Source of the DNA: Natrinema salinisoli
GTDB taxonomy: Archaea; Halobacteriota; Halobacteria; Halobacteriales; Natrialbaceae
Assembly: GCF_020405205.1 (NCBI RefSeq)
Contig: NZ_CP084469.1
Span: forward strand, 3,100,001 to 3,164,000
Direction: 5' to 3'
Length of the DNA: 64,000 bases
Shown here piece by piece: positions 34,512 to 42,102 of the stretch; within the stretch, counting starts at the first letter, position 1, and every line of letters begins with the position of its first letter. The position numbers were made by a program, and so were the translations under genes. The notes under the pieces are model-generated. The model saw only the letters and a program-made list of their open reading frames with translations, was not told the origin of the DNA and did no database searches.

Positions 34512-34673
34512 ATGGAGACGAACTCCCACGCCATGACGTCCGACGAAACGATCGTTGGTTCGATTGATTCGACGGCCACGAGCGACGAGTACGTCATCGC
34601 GGACATCTCCGCGGACGGCGCATGGCTTTCCATGCAGGCGGACGACGCGCCGACGCTCCCGGCCTGGCGATAA
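34512..34673 (+). CDS. Small haloarchaeal protein (53 aa), DUF7556-like
   Basis: The 53-residue acidic protein contains EYVIADISADGAWLSMQAD followed by DAPTLPAWR. This end is characteristic of a small haloarchaea-only family that I recall as DUF7556. A strong TATA element GTTTATATGC (34481-34490) lies 22-30 bases before the ATG, giving a leaderless message and deciding the start. Function unknown. It is convergent with the alkylmercury-lyase-like gene, only 19 bases apart. Confidence 0.75.
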   Translation: METNSHAMTSDETIVGSIDSTATSDEYVIADISADGAWLSMQADDAPTLPAWR

Positions 34674-34692
34674 CTGGGGGTGGGAGACAGGA

Positions 34693-35343
34693 CTATTCTT
34701 CGACGAGTCCGGTCGCGACGACCGTCGCGGCCGATAAGGGCATACCGACAGTTGCCGCCTGCGTCCGCGCAGCCCACTGTTCGTACGCTTCCCGCGTCGG
34801 AAACGCGTTGACGGATGGACAGATCGTCGCGTAGGTGTCCTCGAGCGTCGGCTCTCGATCAGGGAGCGATTCGTCAGTTGTGACGCCGAACGAAACGGCT
34901 GCCGTCGACGGCGTCGCGGTCAGGTCCCCGGTCCCCGTTGCCCGAGCTTCGATGGCCGTTCCGTCAGGACTCCGCGTGTGAATCTCGACCGGCCTTGCTG
35001 CCAGTTCGGCGAGTGCAACGGCGTCGTAGAAACACTGGAAATCGTAACGCGTGCCGTCGAGTTCGCCCCAGTGATCCGTCTCACCGTCGGCGTGACAGAG
35101 TTCCTCGATGCCAATCGAGCCACCGCCCGTTTGCCGCCGGAGTTCGGCGACCCACTCCTCGAGCGTGGTGATCGACGCGCCGTCGAAGAACGTCGTCATC
35201 GCGGTCTGGACGTCGTCCGGAAGGGACGTCTCCATGACCGACGCGTCGCCGAGCCATCGATCGACCGTCGATTCGCTCTCACTCTCCGCGTCCGCGGGCA
35301 GGTTCGCGACTGAGCCACAGCATTCGCAGGTTCGGTCCGTCAT
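34693..35343 (-). CDS. Alkylmercury lyase (MerB)-like protein
   Basis: The 216-residue protein has an N-terminal CxCC motif (residues 6-9), then a helical domain and a MerB-like core. The three residues that break the carbon-mercury bond in MerB (two Cys and one Asp) can be placed. Cys104 and Asp107 lie in FQCFYDAVAL with the correct CxxD spacing, and Cys175 lies in YATICPSVNAFPTREAYEQW. MerB homologues demethylate organomercury to Hg(II). Many archaeal MerB-like proteins lack tested activity, and no merA lies nearby. Transcribed away from an HxlR regulator across a 76-base gap with an operator. Confidence 0.85.
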   Translation of the reverse strand: MTDRTCECCGSVANLPADAESESESTVDRWLGDASVMETSLPDDVQTAMTTFFDGASITTLEEWVAELRRQTGGGSIGIEELCHADGETDHWGELDGTRYDFQCFYDAVALAELAARPVEIHTRSPDGTAIEARATGTGDLTATPSTAAVSFGVTTDESLPDREPTLEDTYATICPSVNAFPTREAYEQWAARTQAATVGMPLSAATVVATGLVEE

Positions 35344-35350
35344 GCACCAG

Positions 35351-35369
35351 TACTTCGACCCGCGAAGTA
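35351..35369. promoter_or_regulatory. Palindromic operator between merB-like gene and HxlR regulator
   Basis: TACTTCG-ACCCG-CGAAGTA is a perfect 7+5+7 palindrome 8 bases before the merB-like start, just downstream of its TATA-like element. A dimeric winged-helix regulator bound here would block the merB-like promoter. Confidence 0.7.
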
Positions 35370-35419
35370 TTTGTACTGTCGAGTCCGAAGTAACGGAGTA
35401 ACTGCGGTGAACGAAAGCA

Positions 35420-35776
35420 ATGACTGAAGCGACCGACGACCGACCCGAACCGTCCGACTCGCCCTGCAACGTCGACTGTTACTGTCAGTTAAACGGGCTG
35501 ATGGACCTACTCAGTCGCCGGTACGCGATGCAACTGATCTGCGTCGTCGGTGCGATCGGTCCCGCGCGGTACGGCGCGATCGAAGACGCGTTCGAGGACG
35601 TGAGCAGTTCGACGCTCTCGAGTCGACTCGACGACCTCGTCGACGCCGGCTACCTCTCGCGGGAGCAGTACGCGGAGATTCCGCCCCGCGTCGAGTACGA
35701 CCTCACCGACGAGGGCGAGGAACTCTGCCGGCGACTGCAACCGCTGCTCGAGTGGGCCGCCGATCGAGGCGCGTGA
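35420..35776 (+). CDS. HxlR-type winged-helix regulator with N-terminal Cys cluster
   Basis: The 118-residue DNA-binding protein has a single winged helix: LMDLLSRRYAMQLICVVG, recognition helix SSSTLSSRLDDLVDAGYLSR and wing PPRVEYDLTDEGEELCRRL. This is the HxlR/MarR-like layout. Before the domain lie Cys16, Cys20 and Cys22 (CNVDCYC), with Cys41 in the first helix; ordinary HxlR proteins usually have one conserved Cys. Together with the divergent alkylmercury-lyase-like gene this suggests thiol or metal sensing, possibly mercury. It may repress both genes from the shared operator. Confidence 0.88.
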   Translation: MTEATDDRPEPSDSPCNVDCYCQLNGLMDLLSRRYAMQLICVVGAIGPARYGAIEDAFEDVSSSTLSSRLDDLVDAGYLSREQYAEIPPRVEYDLTDEGEELCRRLQPLLEWAADRGA

Positions 35777-35858
35777 TCGTGCTCGGCTCGAGACGCGCCG
35801 TCCCGCGACTCACCGACTATCCGGACGGTTTAGTACACTCCCGGCGATCGTACCGCAT

Positions 35859-36377
35859 ATGAGAGGATCCCGACCCGAGCGCAACGCGGAGGGCGACTCG
35901 AACGACGAGTTCGGGGCCGACTCCGACGGTTCCCGTCCCTCGGTGGTCTCCCTTTTCACTGCGCTGATCCCTCCGGCAGTTGCCCGACGCACGATCGCCG
36001 CATCCGTCACGACTGATCGGGGCGTCTACGAACGCGACGAGCCCGTCGAAATCACCGTCGCGTTCAAGAATCGACTCCCGATCCCCGTCGAACTCCCGAC
36101 GCCCCGCCAGCGCCGCTGGGGCTGGACGATCGACGGCCACCTCGAGGCCAGCAACGAGCGTCTCTACACCCGTGAACAGCCCGCCACCTTCGACTTCCGC
36201 GGCGGCGAGCGGAAACGGCTGTCGGTGACGTGGAACGGCCGCCTCGAGCGGGTTCGAAACCAGGGGCGCCGCGAATCCGTGGTTCCCGAGCCGGGCGAGT
36301 ACGAGATTCGGGCGTTCGTCGCGACGGACGAAACGGCGAGTCGGCCCAGCGATTCGACGACGATCAGGCTCGAGTAG
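35859..36377 (+). CDS. Conserved haloarchaeal protein with BsuPI/Ig-like domain
   Basis: The 172-residue protein has a disordered acidic N-terminus (about 1-45). A single beta-sandwich follows: VTTDRGVYERDEPVEITVAF, a Trp pair in QRRWGWTIDG, LSVTWNGRLERV, and the closing PEPGEYEIRAFVATDE. This resembles the BsuPI (intracellular proteinase inhibitor) fold and other Ig-like surface domains. No signal peptide or membrane segment is clear. The role is unknown; it ends well before the convergent small-protein pair. Confidence 0.7.
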   Translation: MRGSRPERNAEGDSNDEFGADSDGSRPSVVSLFTALIPPAVARRTIAASVTTDRGVYERDEPVEITVAFKNRLPIPVELPTPRQRRWGWTIDGHLEASNERLYTREQPATFDFRGGERKRLSVTWNGRLERVRNQGRRESVVPEPGEYEIRAFVATDETASRPSDSTTIRLE

Positions 36378-36546
36378 CGGCGGGATCGGTCCGTCACCGG
36401 TACTAGCGAGTGATCGGACGGGACCCATTCCTCACGCAACCCTTATCCGTGTTCTATCGAGTGAGCAATCGCTCGTAGCGGACTACTCCGGTCGGCGGGG
36501 AGGTAAAAAGGTCTGCGTCCACGAAGTCCGTTCATCGACTCGACGC

Positions 36547-36705
36547 TCACCCGGTGAGGAAGCCGGCCGGCGGAATGCGCGTTGCGGGGCGGCCGTCCTC
36601 GGTCGTCGCCTGATCGGCCCCGAGTGAGGGTGAGTGGGCGATCGTTCGTCGTGCCTTTGCGATTCGCTGCGTGCCTGCCGTGACGGTGGTGAAAATTTTA
36701 CTCAT
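36547..36705 (-). CDS. Small protein A (52 aa), tandem paralogue of the gene at 37131
   Basis: An ATG at 36705 opens 52 codons: MSKIFTTVTAGTQRIAKARR, then TIAHSPSLGADQ and a C-terminus ending PPAGFLTG. The neighbouring gene encodes a clearly related protein. The two share MSKI at the start, RTI-x-HSPS in the middle, a DGxPxTR stretch and the terminal GFLTG, about half of all positions. Such conservation at both ends and in phase shows that both are genuine coding genes. There are no cysteines and no signal peptide; the first 24 residues could form an amphipathic helix. I recognise no family. A 20-bp palindrome covers the start codon. Confidence 0.75.
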   Translation of the reverse strand: MSKIFTTVTAGTQRIAKARRTIAHSPSLGADQATTEDGRPATRIPPAGFLTG

Positions 36706-36716
36706 GCATGAGTAAA
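36697..36716. promoter_or_regulatory. Perfect 20-bp palindrome over the start codon of small protein A
   Basis: TTTACTCATGCATGAGTAAA reads the same on both strands and includes the ATG of the small gene. The paralogue has an imperfect version at the same place (37279-37297). This fits an operator or an mRNA hairpin that hides the start. Confidence 0.6.
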
Positions 36717-37130
36717 GAAGTGCGGCACATGCATAAGTGTTTTCGATATGAACGATTGTGTTAGTTCGACGGCAAAGCTCGCGGTTTCCGGAATCGATCG
36801 AACGGTCTTTCGGACCTCCTCGAGTCGAAATACGTCCGTATGGGAGACGAGTGCTATCGAGGCTGAAAGGTGATCAGAACACATACAAAATCAGGCACTA
36901 CCGCTTCGACTGATCATCGATGCGGGTAGTACGCTGGGTCGGAGTCGCCGTGATGTGACTCGAGTTCGGGGTCGGAACGTTCTCGGAACGCGGATATCGG
37001 GGAGAGCGGCGATGAACTGCTCTCGGAGCGCAAAAGTCGGACGCCGTTCGCAACTCGCCGTGAAACCCGTTTCCCCGTCGGACGGAGACCGAATCGGGTG
37101 ATCGGTTCTCGGTCGTCGCTCGCTGTCGGC
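36717..37130. other. Spacer between the two small-protein genes
   Basis: About 410 bases without a convincing gene. A 60-codon frame on the minus strand (36702-36884) runs through the promoter of small protein A and is not supported. On the minus strand CTTATGCATG lies about 28-37 bases before the start of gene A and parallels CTTATCCGTA at the same place before gene B, so these are probable TATA elements. Confidence 0.45.
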
Positions 37131-37286
37131 TTACCCGGTCAGGAACCCGCCCGGCGAAACGCGCGTCTCGGGCTGGCCGTCGTCGCTCGTCTGGACGCCC
37201 GAAAACGAGGGCGAGTGGTCGATCGTTCGCTGTACCTTCGCGGCGGTGTTCGTGTACGTTGCCAGGATGGCGAGTATCTTACTCAT
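37131..37286 (-). CDS. Small protein B (51 aa), tandem paralogue of the gene at 36547
   Basis: An ATG at 37286 opens 51 codons: MSKILAILATYTNTAAKVQ, then RTIDHSPSFSGVQ, DDGQPETR and the end SPGGFLTG. It matches small protein A over its whole length, with one extra residue in A, and both ends are the most conserved parts. The N-terminal 18 residues are moderately hydrophobic, the middle is polar, and there are no cysteines. It has its own promoter-like region (CTTATCCGTA about 30-40 bases upstream), so the pair need not be one transcript. No known family; no guess at function is justified beyond its being a small, duplicated, leaderless-type gene. Confidence 0.75.
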   Translation of the reverse strand: MSKILAILATYTNTAAKVQRTIDHSPSFSGVQTSDDGQPETRVSPGGFLTG

Positions 37287-37462
37287 ACACGAGTTAATAC
37301 TCGTGGCATACGGATAAGCATTATTGCGATTATCGACCGTGTTGGATGATCACCGATCGAGACGTGAGTGAACGAGTCTCACTATCCCGTTGGGTGCCGT
37401 TTCCCCTCTCGGATCGGCCAGCAGAAACGCCGGGACGCGACGTCGAGCGCGCGCCGAAATCG

Positions 37463-38797
37463 CTACCGGTGCAGGTGACAGGCCGCGAGGTGCTCGCCAT
37501 CGCCGAACTCCGATTCGAGTTCGTACGCCGGCCGTTCGCGCGCGCAGATGCTCTGTTCGGCGAAGGACTCGAGTAGCAGGTCGGTCGCCTCCGACCAGCG
37601 CTCGGTTTCGTCGTCCACATCGATACCCGCGTTCCGGTCGCTGGCGAGGAGTTCGATCGCCTCCTCGACGATCGATCCCGCCTCCCCCCGCGGCAGGTCG
37701 CCATCGAAGAACTCGGCTTCGATCCGGTCGGCGGGCATCGGTTCGAACGTCCGCCGCTTGACCGCTCGCATGAACGCCCGCGTCTGTGCCCACTCCTCGC
37801 CCCTCCAGTCGTACGCGTCGGGGGCGATCACGCGCGGACACCGCGTCCGGAACCGACAGCCCGACGGTGGATCGACCGGGCTCGGCACCTCTCCCTCGAG
37901 CACCCCTCGCGCACCGTTCTCCCGCGGATCGGGGACGGGAATCGACTCGAGCAGGGCGCGCGTGTAGGGGTGTTGTGGGTTCTCGAACAGCTCTTCTTTC
38001 CCGGCGAGCTCGACGATATTCCCGAGGTACATCACCGCCACGCGGTCGCTGATGTGGCGGATCACCGAGAGATCGTGGGCGATGAAGAGGTAGGTGAGGC
38101 CGAACTCCTCCTGGAGTTGCTCCATCGTATTCAGCACCTGCGCCTGGATGGAGACGTCCAGCGCGGAGACGGGTTCGTCGCAGACGACGAAGTCGGGATC
38201 GACCGACAGCGCCCGCGCGAGGTTGATCCGCTGGCGCTGGCCGCCCGAGAAGGCGTGGGGATGGCGGTTGTAGTGGCGCGGATCGAGGCCGACCTTCTCG
38301 AGGAGCTCTTTCGATCGAGCTTCTCGCCCCTCGTCGTCGAGCATGTCGTGGGCCCGCATCGGTTCCTCGATGATCTGGCCGACCTTCATCCGCGGGTCGA
38401 GCGAGGACTGCGGATCCTGGAAGATCATCTGCATGTCCGAGCGCGTCTGCCGGAGCCGTTCCCCGCTGAGGTCGGCCAGATTCTCCCCCTTGAAGTAGAT
38501 GTCTCCCTCGGTGGGCTCGAGTAGCCGCAGGACCGTTCGACCGAGGGTACTCTTGCCACAGCCGGACTCGCCGACGAGCCCGAGCGTCTCGCCGGGTTGA
38601 ATCTCGAGGGAGACGTCGTCGACGGCCTTCACCGTCTCCCGGTCGACGCTGATCGGCGGGAACTGGCTCGGCTCAAACTGCATACCGGCCAGCAGTCCCG
38701 ATTCCTGATTGAAGTACTTCGTGACGCCGTCGAGCTCGAGCAGTGCGTCGTCCGATTCGTAGCCGCTGTCTTCGTCCAGTCGGATGCCGCTACTCAC
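37463..38797 (-). CDS. dppF: Oligopeptide/dipeptide ABC transporter ATP-binding protein (DppF/OppF)
   Basis: The second ATPase of the peptide importer. In 444 residues it has Walker [18 protein letters not shown], signature [15 protein letters not shown], Walker [14 protein letters not shown] and the H-loop FIAHDLSVI. The C-terminal oligopeptide_HPN motif [13 protein letters not shown] binds an iron-sulfur cluster in some homologues. The GTG at 38797 is chosen because GGAGGTG lies just before it and it overlaps the dppD stop by 8 bases. A longer C-terminal tail (about 100 residues) follows the HPN motif. Last gene of the operon. Confidence 0.93.
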   Translation of the reverse strand: MSSGIRLDEDSGYESDDALLELDGVTKYFNQESGLLAGMQFEPSQFPPISVDRETVKAVDDVSLEIQPGETLGLVGESGCGKSTLGRTVLRLLEPTEGDIYFKGENLADLSGERLRQTRSDMQMIFQDPQSSLDPRMKVGQIIEEPMRAHDMLDDEGREARSKELLEKVGLDPRHYNRHPHAFSGGQRQRINLARALSVDPDFVVCDEPVSALDVSIQAQVLNTMEQLQEEFGLTYLFIAHDLSVIRHISDRVAVMYLGNIVELAGKEELFENPQHPYTRALLESIPVPDPRENGARGVLEGEVPSPVDPPSGCRFRTRCPRVIAPDAYDWRGEEWAQTRAFMRAVKRRTFEPMPADRIEAEFFDGDLPRGEAGSIVEEAIELLASDRNAGIDVDDETERWSEATDLLLESFAEQSICARERPAYELESEFGDGEHLAACHLHR

Positions 38798-39944
38798 GAC
38801 CCTCACCTCCACTGTCGTCGCCCGCCGGATTCGCCGTGAGTTCCGACTCCGGCTCGCGTTCGGTCGATCCGACGGCTCCCTCGAGCATCGAGCTGTCCTC
38901 GTAGCCAGCGTCGAAGGCGTCGTGTTTCACGCAGGCCGCGCGATGGGGCTCGCCGTCTGCGTCGGCGACGGTCCTCGTCTCGGGGTGGACCCGTTTGCAC
39001 ACCTCCCGTGCGTCGGGACAGCGCGGGTGGAACCGACAGCCTGACGGCGGGTTGATCGCTTCGGGCATCACCCCCTCGATCGCCTCGAGTTCCGTGACGG
39101 TGCGATCGGGACGGGGAATCGAATTGAGTAGGGCGTTCGTGTACGGATGCTTGGTGTCGTAGAACAGGTCGTCCACCGGCGCTTGCTCGACGATTTCGCC
39201 GAGATACATCACGTTTACCCGATCGCAGATCTCGGCGACGACGCCCATATCGTGGGTGACCCAGATGAAGCTCGTCCCGTACTTGTCCTGGAGGTCGTCG
39301 ACGAGGTCGAGAATCTGCCCCTCGACGGTGACGTCGAGAGCCGTCGTCGGCTCGTCGGCGATGATCAGGCTGGGCTCGCAGGCCAGCGCCATCGCGATCA
39401 GCACGCGCTGGCGCATCCCGCCGGAGAACTGGTGGGGGTACTCCTCGTAGCGCTCTTCGGGATCCGGAATACCGACTTCGCGGAGCATATCGATCGCCTC
39501 CGCTTTGGCCTCGTCCTTCGGCAGCCCCCGGTTGAGTTCGATGAACTCCCTGAGCTGCCCGCCGACGGTGAAGACCGGATTGAGCGACTCCATCGGATCC
39601 TGGAAGATTACCGCGATCTCGTTACCCCGAATCCGGGTCCGGATCTCCTCGTTGGACAGCATGTCGTCGCGCTCGCGGAGTTCGCCGTCGGGTCCCTCCT
39701 CGAGGCCGAAGATCGTCTCGCCTTTGTAGGTGATCTCGCCGCCGACGATCTCGCCGGGGCTCTCGACGAGCCGTAGCAGACTCATCGAGGCGACGCTCTT
39801 GCCAGCGCCGCTTTCGCCGACGAGGCCGACGATTTCGCCCTCGCGGACTTCGAAGGAGATCCCGTCGACGGCGCGTACTGTACCGGCTTCCGTGAAGAAC
39901 TGCGTCTTGAGGTTCTCGACGCGGAGTAGTGGTTCGGAACTCAT
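38790..39944 (-). CDS. dppD: Oligopeptide/dipeptide ABC transporter ATP-binding protein (DppD/OppD)
   Basis: First ATPase of the importer, 384 residues. Walker A is [17 protein letters not shown], signature [15 protein letters not shown], Walker [14 protein letters not shown] and H-loop WVTHDMGVV. The C-terminal HPN motif is [13 protein letters not shown] with further Cys residues ([13 protein letters not shown]). The Q-loop is at [14 protein letters not shown]. It starts 2 bases after the permease stop and overlaps dppF by 8 bases, so the five genes are one unit. Confidence 0.93.
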   Translation of the reverse strand: MSSEPLLRVENLKTQFFTEAGTVRAVDGISFEVREGEIVGLVGESGAGKSVASMSLLRLVESPGEIVGGEITYKGETIFGLEEGPDGELRERDDMLSNEEIRTRIRGNEIAVIFQDPMESLNPVFTVGGQLREFIELNRGLPKDEAKAEAIDMLREVGIPDPEERYEEYPHQFSGGMRQRVLIAMALACEPSLIIADEPTTALDVTVEGQILDLVDDLQDKYGTSFIWVTHDMGVVAEICDRVNVMYLGEIVEQAPVDDLFYDTKHPYTNALLNSIPRPDRTVTELEAIEGVMPEAINPPSGCRFHPRCPDAREVCKRVHPETRTVADADGEPHRAACVKHDAFDAGYEDSSMLEGAVGSTEREPESELTANPAGDDSGGEGRE

Positions 39945-39946
39945 TG

Positions 39947-40978
39947 TTAGTCGTCAATCCGTGGGTCGAGGGCGTCCTGCAGGCCGTCGCCCAGCAGGTT
40001 GAAGCCCATGATAGTGATCATGATCGCCAGTCCTGGCCAGATCGAGAGCCAGAGGTTCGAGTGCATGTAGCCGTGTGAGATGTTGAGCATCTGCCCCCAG
40101 TCCGGGGTCGGCGGCTGTGCACCGTAACCGAGGAACGAGAGGCCGGCGACGACGAGGATCGTCACGCCGATCTGGAGCGTCGCGTACACAAGCACCGGCG
40201 CGAAGCTGTTCGGAACGACGTGTCGCATGATGATGTTGCGGTCCTTCACGCCGGACGCTCGTGCCGCTTCGATGTAGTCCATCTCGCGGATGCTCAGGAC
40301 CCGGCTCCGGATGATACGGGCGAAGACGGGAACGAACGTGATCCCGACGCCGATCACCGCGTACCAGATGCTCGTCCCGCCGACGAAGACGGTGAAGACG
40401 ATGATGAGGATCAGCGGCGGAATCGAGTAAATCATCTCGACGACCCGCATCAGGATGTCGTCGGTCTTGCCGCCGTAGTAACCGGCGACAGCACCGACAA
40501 CCGTTCCGATGGAGAGCCCGATGAACGTCGAGACGATCCCGACGAACACCGACACCTGCGTGCCGTAGACGATCCTCGTGAAGTAGTCCCGCCCCGTGTG
40601 ATCGGTTCCCAGCGGGTGCTCGAGCGTCCCGCCGGCCGGCAGCGGATTCCACGACTGCTCGGCGAGCGGGAAGTACGGTGGCATGTGCTGCGTGCCCTCA
40701 CCCGGTGGTGGGATGCGCGTGGGATGATCGAAGATCGGTAACGCCTGTGCGAACGCGTAGTCCGGCAGTTGTCCGAACGTGATCAGGGAGAGGTTGCTGT
40801 CCACGATCGCATAGACCGCGACGGTTATCACGAACGCCACGACGTACAACCCCCAGCGGGCGGTCGTATCCCGCTTAATCTGTGCTAGCGTGTATCGCCA
40901 GCCGACGCGGGCCTCGACGTCTCCCTCGGCGGCCGCCGAATCAGTGCCACTGTCGAGTTGTGATTCACCGACTGCCAT
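39947..40978 (-). CDS. dppC: Peptide ABC transporter permease (DppC/OppC)
   Basis: The 343-residue membrane permease has a cytoplasmic N-terminus of about 45 residues, one helix (LYVVAFVITVAVYAIVDS), a large extracytoplasmic loop (HPTRIPPPGEGTQH...) and then five helices. The coupling EAA motif reads EAARASGVKDRNIIMRHVV. The loop segment TDHTGRDYFTRIVYGTQVS is typical of OppC. It forms the channel together with the DppB subunit encoded just upstream, with a 2-base gap. Confidence 0.92.
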   Translation of the reverse strand: MAVGESQLDSGTDSAAAEGDVEARVGWRYTLAQIKRDTTARWGLYVVAFVITVAVYAIVDSNLSLITFGQLPDYAFAQALPIFDHPTRIPPPGEGTQHMPPYFPLAEQSWNPLPAGGTLEHPLGTDHTGRDYFTRIVYGTQVSVFVGIVSTFIGLSIGTVVGAVAGYYGGKTDDILMRVVEMIYSIPPLILIIVFTVFVGGTSIWYAVIGVGITFVPVFARIIRSRVLSIREMDYIEAARASGVKDRNIIMRHVVPNSFAPVLVYATLQIGVTILVVAGLSFLGYGAQPPTPDWGQMLNISHGYMHSNLWLSIWPGLAIMITIMGFNLLGDGLQDALDPRIDD

Positions 40979-40980
40979 GA

Positions 40981-41982
40981 TTAGTCCCTCTCACCGTAGG
41001 TGACCCGTGGATCGACGTACGCATACGAGATGTCGGTGATGATGACGCCGACCACGAACAGAAAGCCGAGCATCATCGTGATACCCATCACGAGCTGGTA
41101 GTCGTTCTGTTGGATCGCTTCGACGAACAGTTGTCCCATACCGTTGATGTTGAATACCGTCTCGGTCAGTACCGCCCCCCCGATTGCCGTCGACAGGTTC
41201 GCACCGACGATCGTGATAATCGGCAACTGGGCGACCTGGAAGGCGTGTTTTCGAAGAATCGTCCGTTCGGGTACGCCGTAGGCGCGGGCCAGTTTGACGT
41301 ACTCTCCCTGCAGCGACTCGATCATCTGCGTGCGTTCGACGCGCATGATCGTCGCCATCTGCAAGGTCCCCAGCGCGATCATCGGCAACAGCAGATGTCT
41401 GGCCGACTGATAGTACAACTCGAGGTGGCCGTCGATCCCCGGATAGGAGCTGGGCGGTCGCCACGGATAGTAGAGCCCGCTCGAGGGGAGCCAGCCCAGT
41501 TTGACCGCGAAAATCAGGATCAGGACGATCCCGATCCAGAACGATGGGGTGCTGACGCCGAAGAGCGCGGCGACCCGCGAGGCGTGATCGGTCGGTTCGT
41601 TTCGCCTGTTGGCGGCGACGACCCCGAGCGGAATCGCGGTTACCAGCGCGAACGCGTACGCCGAGAGGACGAGCAGGAGCGTCGGTCCGAGCCGATCCAT
41701 TATCAGCGCGCTGACCGGGCGTTGATAGTAGATGCTCTGGCCGAGATCACCCTCCAGCAGCCCGCCCATGTATGTTATGTACCGTTCGTGCAGGGGTCTA
41801 TCGAGTCCGTACCGTTGTTCGATCGCTCTGACTAGCTCCTCGCTGTGTTCCTGTCCCTGAAGCATGAGGCTGACCGGATCGCCCGGCCCCAGGTTCGCGA
41901 GCAGGAACGTGATGACGGAGATCCCGATCAGGACGGGAATCGCCTGCAAGAGCCTGTATATCGTGTATTTGAGTAGCTTCAT
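40981..41982 (-). CDS. dppB: Peptide ABC transporter permease (DppB/OppB)
   Basis: The 333-residue permease has six helices. The N-terminus IYRLLQAIPVLIGISVITF with GPGDPVSLMLQG is typical of OppB. LDRPLHERYITYMGGLLEGD follows, the EAA-type coupling loop is KLARAYGVPERTILRKHAF, and the end is ISYAYVDPRVTYGERD. It pairs with the following permease. The gap from the binding-protein gene is 120 bases. Confidence 0.92.
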   Translation of the reverse strand: MKLLKYTIYRLLQAIPVLIGISVITFLLANLGPGDPVSLMLQGQEHSEELVRAIEQRYGLDRPLHERYITYMGGLLEGDLGQSIYYQRPVSALIMDRLGPTLLLVLSAYAFALVTAIPLGVVAANRRNEPTDHASRVAALFGVSTPSFWIGIVLILIFAVKLGWLPSSGLYYPWRPPSSYPGIDGHLELYYQSARHLLLPMIALGTLQMATIMRVERTQMIESLQGEYVKLARAYGVPERTILRKHAFQVAQLPIITIVGANLSTAIGGAVLTETVFNINGMGQLFVEAIQQNDYQLVMGITMMLGFLFVVGVIITDISYAYVDPRVTYGERD

Positions 41983-42102
41983 TGATTTCCGAATCAGTCT
42001 CTCTTCTCGTCGCTATCGTACTCGATTCGGCGTCACCGATGGCGGGCCGGCGGGGAACGCGTTCGTCACTCCCCTCGGCCGAAGGCGACACCACTCACTA
42101 CG

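Noticed and set aside
36702-36884. 60-codon minus-strand frame upstream of small protein A
   Set aside because: It overlaps the promoter and start palindrome of the better-supported small gene and has no counterpart before the paralogue.
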